Assembly: GCA_038748065.1 (NCBI GenBank)
Contig: JBCDJG010000004.1
Coordinates: forward strand, 1 to 64,000
Reading direction: 5' to 3'
Source of the DNA: JBCDJG01 sp038748065
GTDB taxonomy: Bacteria > Pseudomonadota > Gammaproteobacteria > Pseudomonadales > Halieaceae
DNA length: 64,000 bases
The notes under the pieces were generated by a model. The model had not been told where the DNA came from and did not search any database. It saw only the letters and a list, made by a program, of their open reading frames with translations. Position numbers and translations under genes: made by a program. Below are positions 49,252 to 57,551 of the stretch, one piece after another. Within the stretch, counting starts at the first letter, position 1, and each line of letters begins with the position of its first letter.

Positions 49252-50604
49252 GTGGATATCCTTATTCAGTTCGCCTTCGTCGCTTCGGCGGCGCTGTTTA
49301 TTTTTGGCCTGAAACAGCTGGGTTCACCCGCAACGGCGCGTCGCGGCAATTTTATATCCTCACTCGGTATGTTGCTGGCCATTGTCGCCGCGCTACTCGA
49401 TCAGGGCATTGTTGACTATTCCTGGATTGTCGGCGGCTTCATTGTCGGTGGTGCTATCGGTGCGGCAGCCGCGCGGCTGGTGCAGATGACCTCGATGCCT
49501 GAGATGGTCGCGCTGTTCAATGGCTTCGGTGGCATGGCGTCGCTGCTCGTTGGAGCCGCAGCGCTTAGCCCGGATGCGGCAACCTTTACGCTGGTCACGA
49601 TCGTGTTATCGATCTTGATCGGTGGCCTGACTTTCACCGGATCACTGGTCGCTTACGGCAAGCTGAGTGAGACGATCGATTCCGGGGCCGTGCAGTTCGA
49701 CAAGCAGCAATTGGTTAATAGCGGCATTGTTGCCGGCATCCTGGTGAGCGCTGTCTTGTTCTGCCTGTATCCAGACACGCTGTTCTGGCTCTACCTCGTG
49801 ATCATCCTGTCGCTGGTGTTTGGCGTGATGGCGGTGATTCCCATTGGTGGCGCGGATATGCCCGTCGTTATTTCGCTGCTCAACTCTTATTCGGGTCTCG
49901 CCGCGTGCGCTGCCGGCTTTGCGGTGGACAACAACATCCTGATCGTTGCGGGCTCACTTGTTGGCGCCTCCGGTATTATCCTGACGCAGATCATGTGTAA
50001 AGCGATGAACCGCTCCCTCGCTAACGTACTGTTTTCTGGTTTTGGTAGCGCCAAGCAAGACACCACGGAAGTGGAAGGCGAGATCAAGCCCATCTCCGTG
50101 GAAGATGCCTACTACGTTCTGGAGGCGGCTAGCAGCGTCGCCATCATCCCTGGCTACGGCATGGCTGTAGCCCAGGCACAGCACGTGGTTAAGGAGCTTT
50201 GCGAACTGATGGAAGATAACGGTGCGGAAGTAAACTTCGGTATTCACCCTGTTGCTGGTCGCATGCCCGGGCACATGAACGTGCTGCTGGCTGAAGCCGA
50301 CGTACCCTACGATCAGTTGTTGGAGATGGACGACATCAATCCGCGAATGGAGACCGTCGATGTCGCTATCGTGATTGGTGCCAACGACGTGGTTAACCCT
50401 GCAGCCCGTGAATCGGAAGGTTCGCCCATTTACGGCATGCCCGTGATCAATGTTGATCATGCTCGCACCGTGTTCGTGTTAAAGCGTTCTATGGCTTCTG
50501 GCTTTGCGGGTATCGAGAACCCGCTGTTCTACAAAGACAACACGCGCATGCTCTTCGGTGACGCCAAGGAGTCTATTGGCGGGCTTGTCCGAGAATTCGG
50601 CTAA
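49252..50604 (+). CDS. pntB: NAD(P) transhydrogenase subunit beta
   Basis: A 450-aa subunit with about nine membrane helices and a C-terminal NADP-binding domain (AIIPGYGMAVAQAQHVVKEL, VIGANDVVNPAA). GTG 49252 has AAGGAGG upstream. A partial terminator-like hairpin is at 50624-50649. Completes the pntAA-AB-B operon. Confidence 0.96.
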   Translation: MDILIQFAFVASAALFIFGLKQLGSPATARRGNFISSLGMLLAIVAALLDQGIVDYSWIVGGFIVGGAIGAAAARLVQMTSMPEMVALFNGFGGMASLLVGAAALSPDAATFTLVTIVLSILIGGLTFTGSLVAYGKLSETIDSGAVQFDKQQLVNSGIVAGILVSAVLFCLYPDTLFWLYLVIILSLVFGVMAVIPIGGADMPVVISLLNSYSGLAACAAGFAVDNNILIVAGSLVGASGIILTQIMCKAMNRSLANVLFSGFGSAKQDTTEVEGEIKPISVEDAYYVLEAASSVAIIPGYGMAVAQAQHVVKELCELMEDNGAEVNFGIHPVAGRMPGHMNVLLAEADVPYDQLLEMDDINPRMETVDVAIVIGANDVVNPAARESEGSPIYGMPVINVDHARTVFVLKRSMASGFAGIENPLFYKDNTRMLFGDAKESIGGLVREFG

Positions 50605-50623
50605 GTCTGGCGGGTTCGTCTAC

Positions 50624-50649
50624 GGCGCCCTTGTGAAAGCAGGGGCGCT
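50624..50649 (+). terminator. Possible terminator after pntB
   Basis: GCGCCC (50625-50630) pairs with GGGCGC (50643-50648) around a 12-base loop, 20 bp past the pntB stop. Only a T4 run follows about six bases later, so termination may be weak. Confidence 0.45.
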
Positions 50650-50810
50650 ATATGCTTTTCACATATCCCTGCAAGGTCCGTCTCTGGGCCGCTAACTGGT
50701 TCAATATAACGCTCATCTACCCTTCGCTGCGGTAGATCAATGCCTGCGTGGTTTCAGCGCTTATCCTCTAGGCGTATTCTAGGCAAAAGAGCAAAGACAG
50801 GAGCGGAGCG

Positions 50811-51803
50811 ATGCCAGCCTCTGCAAAAGCCAAAAGCAGCCCCGTCGAACAGCCTCAGCGTAAGCCCGGCAAACGTGGCGGTAACAGTAAAAAGTCCAGA
50901 AATAACAATAAGATATCGCCGGGAGGAGATAAGCTGCCCGAGCAGCCACTGATGGTGGCCTTGCGCGCCGAGCACCGGCATATGGCAAATATACTGGAGC
51001 TCTACCGGCAGCAGCTGGAATCCATCGCAGAGGGCGATCTGGTCGATACCCACGTGGTGTATGAAATTATGCACTACATGGTGACCTGGCCGGATCGCTT
51101 CCACCATCCACGGGAAGACCTTATTTACGGCCGTGTGGCAGAGATCGATGCCTCCGCTGCCGACGACGTTGACACGCTACAGCGCGATCATGATCGCATG
51201 GGCCGTGACAGTCGTCGTCTTTTACGCGCCATTGAGGACTGGCGTGACGGCTCCGTGGACGGCGCCGAAATTGTCGAGCTGGGTCTTGCCTATGTGGAGG
51301 ACTACTATCGCCATATGAAGGTGGAAGAACAGCTGGTGTTTCCGCAAATCGAGGCGCTGCTCTCGCTCGAGGACTGGCGCGACCTCGCCGACGAAGACCT
51401 GCTCAAGCCCGTCCGTGATCCGGTATTCGGCGGCCGGGTCGATCGCGAGTTCCGCAATCTGGCGCGCAAGCTGCGCCGCGGCCTGCGGCACCGTGTGGAG
51501 CACGGCGTGCTAAATGAGTGGGCCGGCATCGACGCCATGATGGAATCACTTGAAGTGATGTCCATGGCGGCGGAATCAGCCCGGGATAGCGCCAGCGATC
51601 ATTTGCGGGCGGTGGTCGATGACTCTCTGGATCTGTTTCGCGCGGCGCCTGTCTCCGCGCCGCTGCGCTGTGCCGTCAATAACACGCGGCACACCGTCTC
51701 TTTCCTGGGCGATATCTTCGATATTTCTCGCGATACCATGGACGATCTCGGCCGCGTCAATCAGGAGCGCAAGGCGCGAGTCAGGCTGCTGGCGCGGCGC
51801 TGA
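50811..51803 (+). CDS. Hemerythrin-domain protein
   Basis: A 330-aa soluble protein with a basic Lys/Gly/Asn-rich N-terminus (about 1-42) and a hemerythrin domain (about 43-185). Candidate iron ligands: His in LRAEHRHMANIL, HHPREDLIY, QRDHDRMG and HMKVEEQLVFP. The C-terminal about 140 residues are helical with charged segments and no recognised domain. Bacterial hemerythrin-like proteins act in oxygen, NO or iron sensing. AGGAG precedes ATG 50811. The end overlaps the ABC transporter stop by 23 bp. Confidence 0.85.
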   Translation: MPASAKAKSSPVEQPQRKPGKRGGNSKKSRNNNKISPGGDKLPEQPLMVALRAEHRHMANILELYRQQLESIAEGDLVDTHVVYEIMHYMVTWPDRFHHPREDLIYGRVAEIDASAADDVDTLQRDHDRMGRDSRRLLRAIEDWRDGSVDGAEIVELGLAYVEDYYRHMKVEEQLVFPQIEALLSLEDWRDLADEDLLKPVRDPVFGGRVDREFRNLARKLRRGLRHRVEHGVLNEWAGIDAMMESLEVMSMAAESARDSASDHLRAVVDDSLDLFRAAPVSAPLRCAVNNTRHTVSFLGDIFDISRDTMDDLGRVNQERKARVRLLARR

Positions 51804-53568
51804 TGCCGCTATCCGGCTCCCGGAACTGGAGTCGCGCGAGGCGCGCATACAGTTCGCAGCTGGCCAACAGCTCCTGGTGACTGCCGGTTGCCAAGAGCTG
51901 TCCCTGGTCTAGTACGGCGATCCGATCAGCGTGGAGTATGGTGGATAGCCGGTGGGCAATAATCACCGTGGTGCGCCCCGCCATCAGCTCTTCCAACGCT
52001 TGCTGGACCTGATACTCACTCTCGGTATCGAGCGCGCTGGTCGCCTCGTCCAGCAACAGGATATCCGGGTCATTGAGGAAGGCCCTCGCCAGAGCTATGC
52101 GCTGCCGCTGGCCGCCTGACAGGCGGACGCCCTGCTCGCCGAGGTGACTGCGATAAGCATCCGGTAACTCAGTAATGAAGTCGTGGGCATGAGCTGCCCT
52201 GGCCGCCGCTTCTACGTCGTCTATCGACGCGTCTGGTCGGCCGTAGGCGATGTTGTAGCGCACGTCGCCTGTGAATAAGGCGGGTTGCTGGGGAACGAGA
52301 GCCATGCGATCACGCAGTGTCGACAATGGCAGCTCGCGGATGTCCCGTCCGTCCAGTCGAATCAGGCCCTGCTGTGGATCATAGAAACGCTGCAACAGCT
52401 CGAAAATGGTAGATTTACCCGCCCCGGATGGCCCGACCAGTGCCAGGCTACGCCCCGGCTGTATCTCCAGGCTGATCTCGGTCAGGGCGGGGTTTTCGGG
52501 CCGCGTCGGGTAGGCGAAGCTGACGTTCTCAAAGCGCATGCCAGGTTGGCCGAGAGCAGTGGGTGCTGCGCCCGCCGGTTGATCGATGAGCAGACTTTCC
52601 GTGTTGATGAGTTCCAGCAGCCGATCCATAGCGCCTGCGGCCCGTTGCAGCTCGCCCCAGACCTCAGAGATGGTTGCGAAGCCAGAGCCCACCATAATCG
52701 CGTAGAAGACGAAAGCGCCCAGCTCGCCCCCGGTCATATTGCCGCTGATGACATCCTGGCCTCCTGTCCACATCATGGCGGCCAGACCACTGAACATGAG
52801 CAATATGGCGCAGCATACGAGCAGCGAGCGCTGCCGAATGCGCCGCCTGGCGATCGCGAAGGCCTTCTCTACTTCAGTAGCGAAAGCGCGTGATTCAAAA
52901 TCCTCTTGAGTGTAACTCTGTACCACCTTGATATGTTGAATGACCTCCCCGGCGTAGCTGCCGACGTCGGCAATGCTGTCTTGGCTTTGGGTAGACAGGC
53001 GACGTACTCGCCGGCCAAACAAAAGAATGGGCAGCAACACCAGCGGCACGGTGGCAGCAATAATCAGGCTTAGCTTGAGATTGGTGATAAACATCATGAC
53101 CAGCGCGCCCACCAGCGTCAGCGTGGAGCGCAGTGCCATGCTGAAGGAAGAGCCGATAATCGTCTGCAACAGGGTGGTATCTGTAGTCAGGCGGGACATG
53201 ATCTCGCCGGAGCGATTCGATTCAAAGAAGCCGGGATGCAGCCGTACGATGTTGTTGAAGACGGCGAGACGCAGGTCGGCGCTGACGCGTTCCCCCAGCC
53301 ATGAAACGAGGTAGAAACGGATGAATGTGCCAACAGCCAGGGCCGCGCTGATCACCATAAGCAAGGTGATGGCGTTGCGCAGGCCTTCGCTTCCTCCGCC
53401 CCCAAAGCCCTGGTCGATCAGAACTTGCAGGCCCTTGCCGATGCTTAGGGTGGCCGCGGCGGTGAAGATTAGTGCAAGGCTGGCGCTGATGAGGCGCGCC
53501 TTGTAAGGCAGCAGAAGCTGTACGATGGCCTTTAAGGGCGCAAGCCCACGGGCGCTGCGCTCCGGCAT
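51781..53568 (-). CDS. ABC exporter, half-transporter (MsbA-like)
   Basis: A 595-aa half-transporter: six membrane helices (about 15-310) followed by an ATPase with Walker A GPSGAGKSTIFELLQRF, signature LSGGQRQRIALARAF, Walker B DILLLDEATSALDTESE and switch His in IIAHRLSTI. Substrate unknown; related to MsbA/multidrug exporters. ATG 53568 overlaps the MscS stop by one base. Downstream in the tatABC-mscS-ABC group. Confidence 0.94.
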   Translation of the reverse strand: MPERSARGLAPLKAIVQLLLPYKARLISASLALIFTAAATLSIGKGLQVLIDQGFGGGGSEGLRNAITLLMVISAALAVGTFIRFYLVSWLGERVSADLRLAVFNNIVRLHPGFFESNRSGEIMSRLTTDTTLLQTIIGSSFSMALRSTLTLVGALVMMFITNLKLSLIIAATVPLVLLPILLFGRRVRRLSTQSQDSIADVGSYAGEVIQHIKVVQSYTQEDFESRAFATEVEKAFAIARRRIRQRSLLVCCAILLMFSGLAAMMWTGGQDVISGNMTGGELGAFVFYAIMVGSGFATISEVWGELQRAAGAMDRLLELINTESLLIDQPAGAAPTALGQPGMRFENVSFAYPTRPENPALTEISLEIQPGRSLALVGPSGAGKSTIFELLQRFYDPQQGLIRLDGRDIRELPLSTLRDRMALVPQQPALFTGDVRYNIAYGRPDASIDDVEAAARAAHAHDFITELPDAYRSHLGEQGVRLSGGQRQRIALARAFLNDPDILLLDEATSALDTESEYQVQQALEELMAGRTTVIIAHRLSTILHADRIAVLDQGQLLATGSHQELLASCELYARLARLQFREPDSGISAAPAA

Positions 53569-55361
53569 CAGGCGGATGAGCCCTTGGGCGGATAGTCTAT
53601 GCTGCCCTTGAGTGCCGCGATTTCATCGTCGGTGTAGTTGGGGAAGGGCAGGCGCTCCTCCTCTCGCATCTCTTGCATTTCCCGCTCAACGCGGGCCATC
53701 TCTTCGGCCGAGGCCTGCCTGAACTCGCGCACGCTGAGCACCTGGCCCGCTCCGCTGAAGGCGGCACCTGCGTCGTGCACAAGTTCAATGAAGCGTAAGT
53801 TGATGTCCTCGGCAATGGCGAGATATTCCTGGTAATCACGCGTGTTGATGCCCGCGTCAAGGCGCATGATGACCGTTGCCTGCTCGATTCGCTCCAGGCG
53901 AACGCTGACCGTATGTTGCAGTACCTTGGGATGGGAGTAGAACAGCTCCCGGGTCTTGGCGAGGATCAGTCGAAGCTGTTCAGCGTCCGCCATCTGAAGA
54001 TGCGTCTGGCGGAAGAAGCGAACGCGATCGCGCACGGAAAAGTTTTCGACCTCGATTGATGAGAAAACTGAATTTGGAATCACCACGAGCGTCCTGTCCA
54101 GCGTGCGAATCAGGGTAGAACGCAGGCCGATCTCCTCGACGATGCCCAGGGTTTTGCCGAAGCGGCAAAAATCTCCCGGGTTGACGGGCCTGGCGGCATA
54201 CAGAGTGGCGGCACCGATCACATTTTCCAGCGTTTTCTGGGCGGCCAGCGCAACTGCCAGGCTGCCGACACCCAGGCCCGCGATGATGGTCGTCATGTCG
54301 TAGCCGGCGCGATCAGCCCAGAACAGCGCGATGACGGTGACTACAAATACTTTGATGATGGTGGTCAGAGGTTTGAGCAAAGCGGCGTACTGGGCCTTGC
54401 CGGTGCGCTCCATTTTTCGCATGCGCGCATCCCGAACCAGCGAGAGTGTGCCCATCAGGAGCACCGTCCAGGCTATAAAGTCCAAGCCCGAGGAGTCGAG
54501 AATGATGCGCGCGGTCAGCGACAGGCCAAGCTCGCCCATGAGCCCGCGGGCTATGGCAAGATAAATAAAGAAACGCAGCGAGCCACGGAAGAAGCGGGTT
54601 AAACCCGCTGAGAAGTCATTGGGAATTAGCAGGGCAATTCGCAGCAGAATGTTGGTGATCAGCATGGAGATGGGCCACGCAATAATCAGGAACACAGCGG
54701 AGGCGACCAGCTGCCAGTTCTGCATGCCGAAATACGAAAACTGGGGCAGCATATCGCCGAGCTTGATCGCCAGATCGCTGTAGCCGAGCTCGTCCCACAT
54801 CTCGGGTATGCGGGCGACGGTGGCATTGGACAGGCGCCACACGCGGCCACCCTTGCCATCAGGTATGCGCTGCAGGTAGATCGGTATCTCTTCGCCTGAG
54901 GTGTAGACGGTGCCCAGAAGATCACGATAAGAGGGCAGGCCGTCGTCCAGGTGGCCCTCTGGCTCATCGCTGAGCTCAGTCAGGTCGAGAATGTTCTGCT
55001 GGCCGAAAACAAGGCTCATCGCGCGCAGCAGCAGCCCCGGTTCGATTTCCTGCAAATCTTCAGGAATGTAGCGCAGGTCCAGATAGCTGGTGGCCTTGTC
55101 ATAGTCCTGGTTGCGCACCGCTTCCTGCAGACCAAGCATGGCCTCAAGCGGGGTACGACCAATCAGGGCCTCGGCTCCCTTACTGGATGACTTTTCCTCG
55201 ATCAGCTTCTCCGCCTTTTCCTCCTGTTCAATCAGCTCTCGCATGGAAGCTGATTCTGAAGGCGGAACAGCAGGATCCTCCGCGACTGATGGCAGGGCTG
55301 GCATCAGCGCCAGCAGCAACAGGGTGATGGCGCGCCAATCACGCATCAGCTTGTTCTTCAT
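53568..55361 (-). CDS. Large MscS-family mechanosensitive channel
   Basis: A 597-aa protein with a signal peptide (about 1-27, LLLLALMPALPSVAED), a soluble periplasmic domain (about 30-215), about four membrane helices and the MscS core around 335-500 (AGLGVGSLAVALAAQKTLEN and PGDFCRFGKTLGIVEEIGLR). The pore-lining Ala/Gly pattern is visible. E. coli MscS has only 286 residues. The channel relieves hypo-osmotic stress. It starts within the last 23 bp of tatC, suggesting co-translation. Confidence 0.93.
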   Translation of the reverse strand: MKNKLMRDWRAITLLLLALMPALPSVAEDPAVPPSESASMRELIEQEEKAEKLIEEKSSSKGAEALIGRTPLEAMLGLQEAVRNQDYDKATSYLDLRYIPEDLQEIEPGLLLRAMSLVFGQQNILDLTELSDEPEGHLDDGLPSYRDLLGTVYTSGEEIPIYLQRIPDGKGGRVWRLSNATVARIPEMWDELGYSDLAIKLGDMLPQFSYFGMQNWQLVASAVFLIIAWPISMLITNILLRIALLIPNDFSAGLTRFFRGSLRFFIYLAIARGLMGELGLSLTARIILDSSGLDFIAWTVLLMGTLSLVRDARMRKMERTGKAQYAALLKPLTTIIKVFVVTVIALFWADRAGYDMTTIIAGLGVGSLAVALAAQKTLENVIGAATLYAARPVNPGDFCRFGKTLGIVEEIGLRSTLIRTLDRTLVVIPNSVFSSIEVENFSVRDRVRFFRQTHLQMADAEQLRLILAKTRELFYSHPKVLQHTVSVRLERIEQATVIMRLDAGINTRDYQEYLAIAEDINLRFIELVHDAGAAFSGAGQVLSVREFRQASAEEMARVEREMQEMREEERLPFPNYTDDEIAALKGSIDYPPKGSSA

Positions 55362-56097
55362 CCTGGGTCCCCCGCGTCATGAAACGACCGAAAAGTACGC
55401 CCAATTCGAATAATAGCCACATGGGAATAGCCAGCAGGGACTGCGAAATGACGTCCGGCGGCGTCAACAGCATGCCGAATACGAAGCATCCAACGATAAT
55501 GTAAGGGCGCTTTTTGGCCAGGTCGTCAGCCGTCGTCATGCCTGACCAGATCATGAGTACAGCTACGATAGGAATTTCAAAGGCGATGCCAAAGGCAAAA
55601 AACAGTTTGAGGACAAAGTCGAGGTAGCGGTTGATGTCCGTCATGATGGTGATGTCTTCCGGCCCAACGCTGGTGAAGAAGGCGAATATCAGAGGGAAGA
55701 CTACGTAGTAAGCAAAGGCGGCACCGGCATAGAACAGCAGGATGCTGGAGACCAGCAGCGGTATAGCGAGGCGCTTTTCATGCTTGTACATGCCCGGCGC
55801 TATAAAGCTCCAGAGCTGGTAGAGCACATAGGGGATGGCAATGAAGATGGCAGATACCAGGGTCAGCTTGAAGGGCGTGAGAAAGGGCGAGGCCACCTCG
55901 GTGGCAATCATGCTTGAGCCCTCAGGCAGAATTGCCCTCAGTGGCTCCGATACGAAGGCGTATATTTCGTTGGCGAAGGGAAACAGGACGATGAAAACAA
56001 CCAATACAGACAGCAGCGCCCGCAGCAGACGGTCGCGTAACTCCGTGAGGTGTGCAACCAGCGGCAATGGCTGGTCTATCTGATCTTCTTCAGGCAC
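55339..56097 (-). CDS. tatC: Twin-arginine translocase subunit TatC
   Basis: A 252-aa six-helix subunit and twin-arginine receptor (LPLVAHLTELRDRLLRALLS, VASPFLTPFKLTLVSAIFIA). GTG 56097 gives the usual length and overlaps tatB by only 8 bp; ATG 56139 would add 14 residues inside tatB. Tat exports folded, often cofactor-containing proteins. The operon order is tatA-tatB-tatC-mscS-ABC. Confidence 0.93.
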   Translation of the reverse strand: MPEEDQIDQPLPLVAHLTELRDRLLRALLSVLVVFIVLFPFANEIYAFVSEPLRAILPEGSSMIATEVASPFLTPFKLTLVSAIFIAIPYVLYQLWSFIAPGMYKHEKRLAIPLLVSSILLFYAGAAFAYYVVFPLIFAFFTSVGPEDITIMTDINRYLDFVLKLFFAFGIAFEIPIVAVLMIWSGMTTADDLAKKRPYIIVGCFVFGMLLTPPDVISQSLLAIPMWLLFELGVLFGRFMTRGTQDEEQADA

Positions 56098-56440
56098 TGG
56101 TGCCGGGCCCTTGATCGCCGGCGTCTGCAGGGGCCTCATCGCTCTCTTTGAGCAGATCGCGATCCAGTTCCCTTTCCGCCTGCTTCTGCGCCCGCCTGAC
56201 CTCGCGCCTGAGAGCCTCGCCCTCTGTCTTGAGTTCGCTCTGCGCCTGGTTAAGGTCGCGCATCACACCGTCGTTGTGCAACTCCTGCTGGACCTCTCGC
56301 TTGATGTCATTGAAGCCACGGCGAATACGAGAGACCCACGCGCTGCCCGTGCGGATAGCGCCGGGGAGGCGCTCCGGGCCGATAACCAAAAGGCCGACCA
56401 CTGCAATGATGAGCAGTTCGGCAAAGCCAATGTCGAACAT
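56090..56440 (-). CDS. tatB: Sec-independent translocase subunit TatB
   Basis: A 116-aa protein with an N-terminal membrane helix (FDIGFAELLIIAVVGLLVIG), the family EPERLP-like hinge (GPERLPGAIR), and a long charged C-terminal helix. Located 9 bp after tatA and overlapping tatC. It forms the receptor complex with TatC. Confidence 0.94.
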   Translation of the reverse strand: MFDIGFAELLIIAVVGLLVIGPERLPGAIRTGSAWVSRIRRGFNDIKREVQQELHNDGVMRDLNQAQSELKTEGEALRREVRRAQKQAERELDRDLLKESDEAPADAGDQGPGTSA

Positions 56441-56449
56441 GTCGGGCGA

Positions 56450-56662
56450 TTACTTCTTGTCTTCTTCAGCAACTTCCGCGGTTTTTTCTACGGGCTGCTC
56501 TGCCTCTTTCTCAGCGCCATCTTCGCCCATGCTTTTGCGAAAGCCCTTGACGGCGCTCCCGAGGTCACTGCCAAGGGTGCGCAGGCGCTTGGTCCCGAAC
56601 AGCATGACGACGATGGCCAATATAATCAGCAGCTGCCATACGCTGATACCACCAATTCCCAT
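56450..56662 (-). CDS. tatA: Sec-independent translocase subunit TatA
   Basis: A 70-aa protein: short hydrophobic helix (MGIGGISVWQLLIILAIVVM), the FGTKRLRTLGSDLGSAVKGF hinge and amphipathic helix, then an acidic tail. It oligomerises to form the Tat translocation pore. It is the first tat gene, 20 bp after hisE. Confidence 0.95.
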   Translation of the reverse strand: MGIGGISVWQLLIILAIVVMLFGTKRLRTLGSDLGSAVKGFRKSMGEDGAEKEAEQPVEKTAEVAEEDKK

Positions 56663-56682
56663 AAGTCTATCCTCTCACTCAA

Positions 56683-57021
56683 TCACTGGCGGTCCGGATT
56701 ACGGGCCGCCTTCTCTTCGTGCCCGGATGTACCAAAGCGGTCGGCCAGGCAGTCCAGAACTTCATTTGCATTGCCGCCCAGGTGCGACAGCATGACGAGG
56801 CAGTGAAACCATAGATCTGCTACCTCGCCGACCAACGCCGCGTGCTCTCCGCCCTCCTGGCGATCACGGGCAGCCAAAATAACCTCGGTGGTCTCTTCGC
56901 CAACCTTCTCGAGAATCTTGTTCAAGCCCTTCTCGTGGAGACTGGCAATGTAGGAGGCTTCCGGGTCAGCGTTGCGACGTTCTTCCAGTATGGCACTTAA
57001 TTCTTGCAGTACATCGCTCAT
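56683..57021 (-). CDS. hisE: Phosphoribosyl-ATP pyrophosphatase
   Basis: A 112-aa MazG-fold enzyme for the second step of histidine synthesis. EKVGEETTEVILAARDR and the GEVADLWFHCLVML motif (metal-binding Glu/Asp) are complete. It is encoded separately from HisI, as in pseudomonads. ATG 57021 overlaps the hisI stop by 4 bp. Confidence 0.95.
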   Translation of the reverse strand: MSDVLQELSAILEERRNADPEASYIASLHEKGLNKILEKVGEETTEVILAARDRQEGGEHAALVGEVADLWFHCLVMLSHLGGNANEVLDCLADRFGTSGHEEKAARNPDRQ

Positions 57022-57419
57022 GGCTTGCGGCCGTAGATGTCCTCAGGCGACTTGATCACGGCATCGGTCTCCTGCCAGTGGTCCTGGTCCCATCGCAAGT
57101 AAAAGCAGCTGCGCCGACCGGTATGGCAGGCAATGCCCCCAACCTGCTCGACTTTCAGCAGGACCGTGTCTCCGTCGCAGTCGACCCGCAGCTCCTTCAG
57201 GTGCTGAACATTGCCGGAAGACTCGCCTTTGCGCCACAGGGCCTGCCTTGAGCGCGAGTAGTACACCGCGCGTCCTTCTGAGGCTGTCAGCGCGAGGGCC
57301 TCGCGGTTCATCCACGCCATCATCAGGACCTCGCCAGTTTGCCAGTCCTGGGCTATAGCCGGTACGAGACCTTGATCGTTGAACTGTAGCCCTGCCGCTA
57401 AATTTTGCTCTTCATTCAT
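57018..57419 (-). CDS. hisI: Phosphoribosyl-AMP cyclohydrolase
   Basis: A 133-aa enzyme for the third step of histidine synthesis. Motifs MMAWMNREAL, the Asp-rich DCDGDTVLLKVEQ and the zinc-type CHTGRRSCFY are present. It leads the hisI-hisE-tatABC series. A GATAAT -10-like sequence at 57448-57443 (minus strand) lies inside a hairpin upstream, next to a 22-bp tandem repeat. Confidence 0.95.
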   Translation of the reverse strand: MNEEQNLAAGLQFNDQGLVPAIAQDWQTGEVLMMAWMNREALALTASEGRAVYYSRSRQALWRKGESSGNVQHLKELRVDCDGDTVLLKVEQVGGIACHTGRRSCFYLRWDQDHWQETDAVIKSPEDIYGRKP

Positions 57420-57434
57420 GACTTACTTCTCCAG

Positions 57435-57464
57435 CGGGCGCTATTATCGCATAGGAAGCGCCCG
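57435..57464. repeat. Hairpin upstream of hisI
   Basis: Arms CGGGCGCT (57435-57442) and AGCGCCCG (57457-57464), 14-base loop. On the minus strand the loop contains GATAAT, a -10-like box for hisI. With no T-tract it is not a clear terminator for ubiB; it may serve both as ubiB 3' structure and hisI promoter. Confidence 0.45.
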
Positions 57465-57466
57465 TC

Positions 57467-57551
57467 GCCATCAGGTCTCGCGGCCGTTGCTATCAGGTCT
57501 CGCGGCCGTTGCCATCAGGTCTCGCGACCGTTGCCATCAGGTCTCGCGACC
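57467..57551. repeat. 22-bp tandem repeat, nearly four copies
   Basis: Units start at 57467, 57489, 57511 and 57533 (the last partial). The unit is GCCATCAGGTCTCGCGGCCG plus TT, with single-base variants (ctat, gacc). The last unit includes the ubiB stop codon (57537-57539), so the array looks like duplication of the ubiB 3' end. It fills the ubiB-hisI gap. There are no spacers, so it is not a CRISPR. Confidence 0.85.

Noticed and set aside
57467..57551. CRISPR array
   Set aside because: The 22-bp units are directly adjacent with no spacers and derive from the ubiB 3' end.
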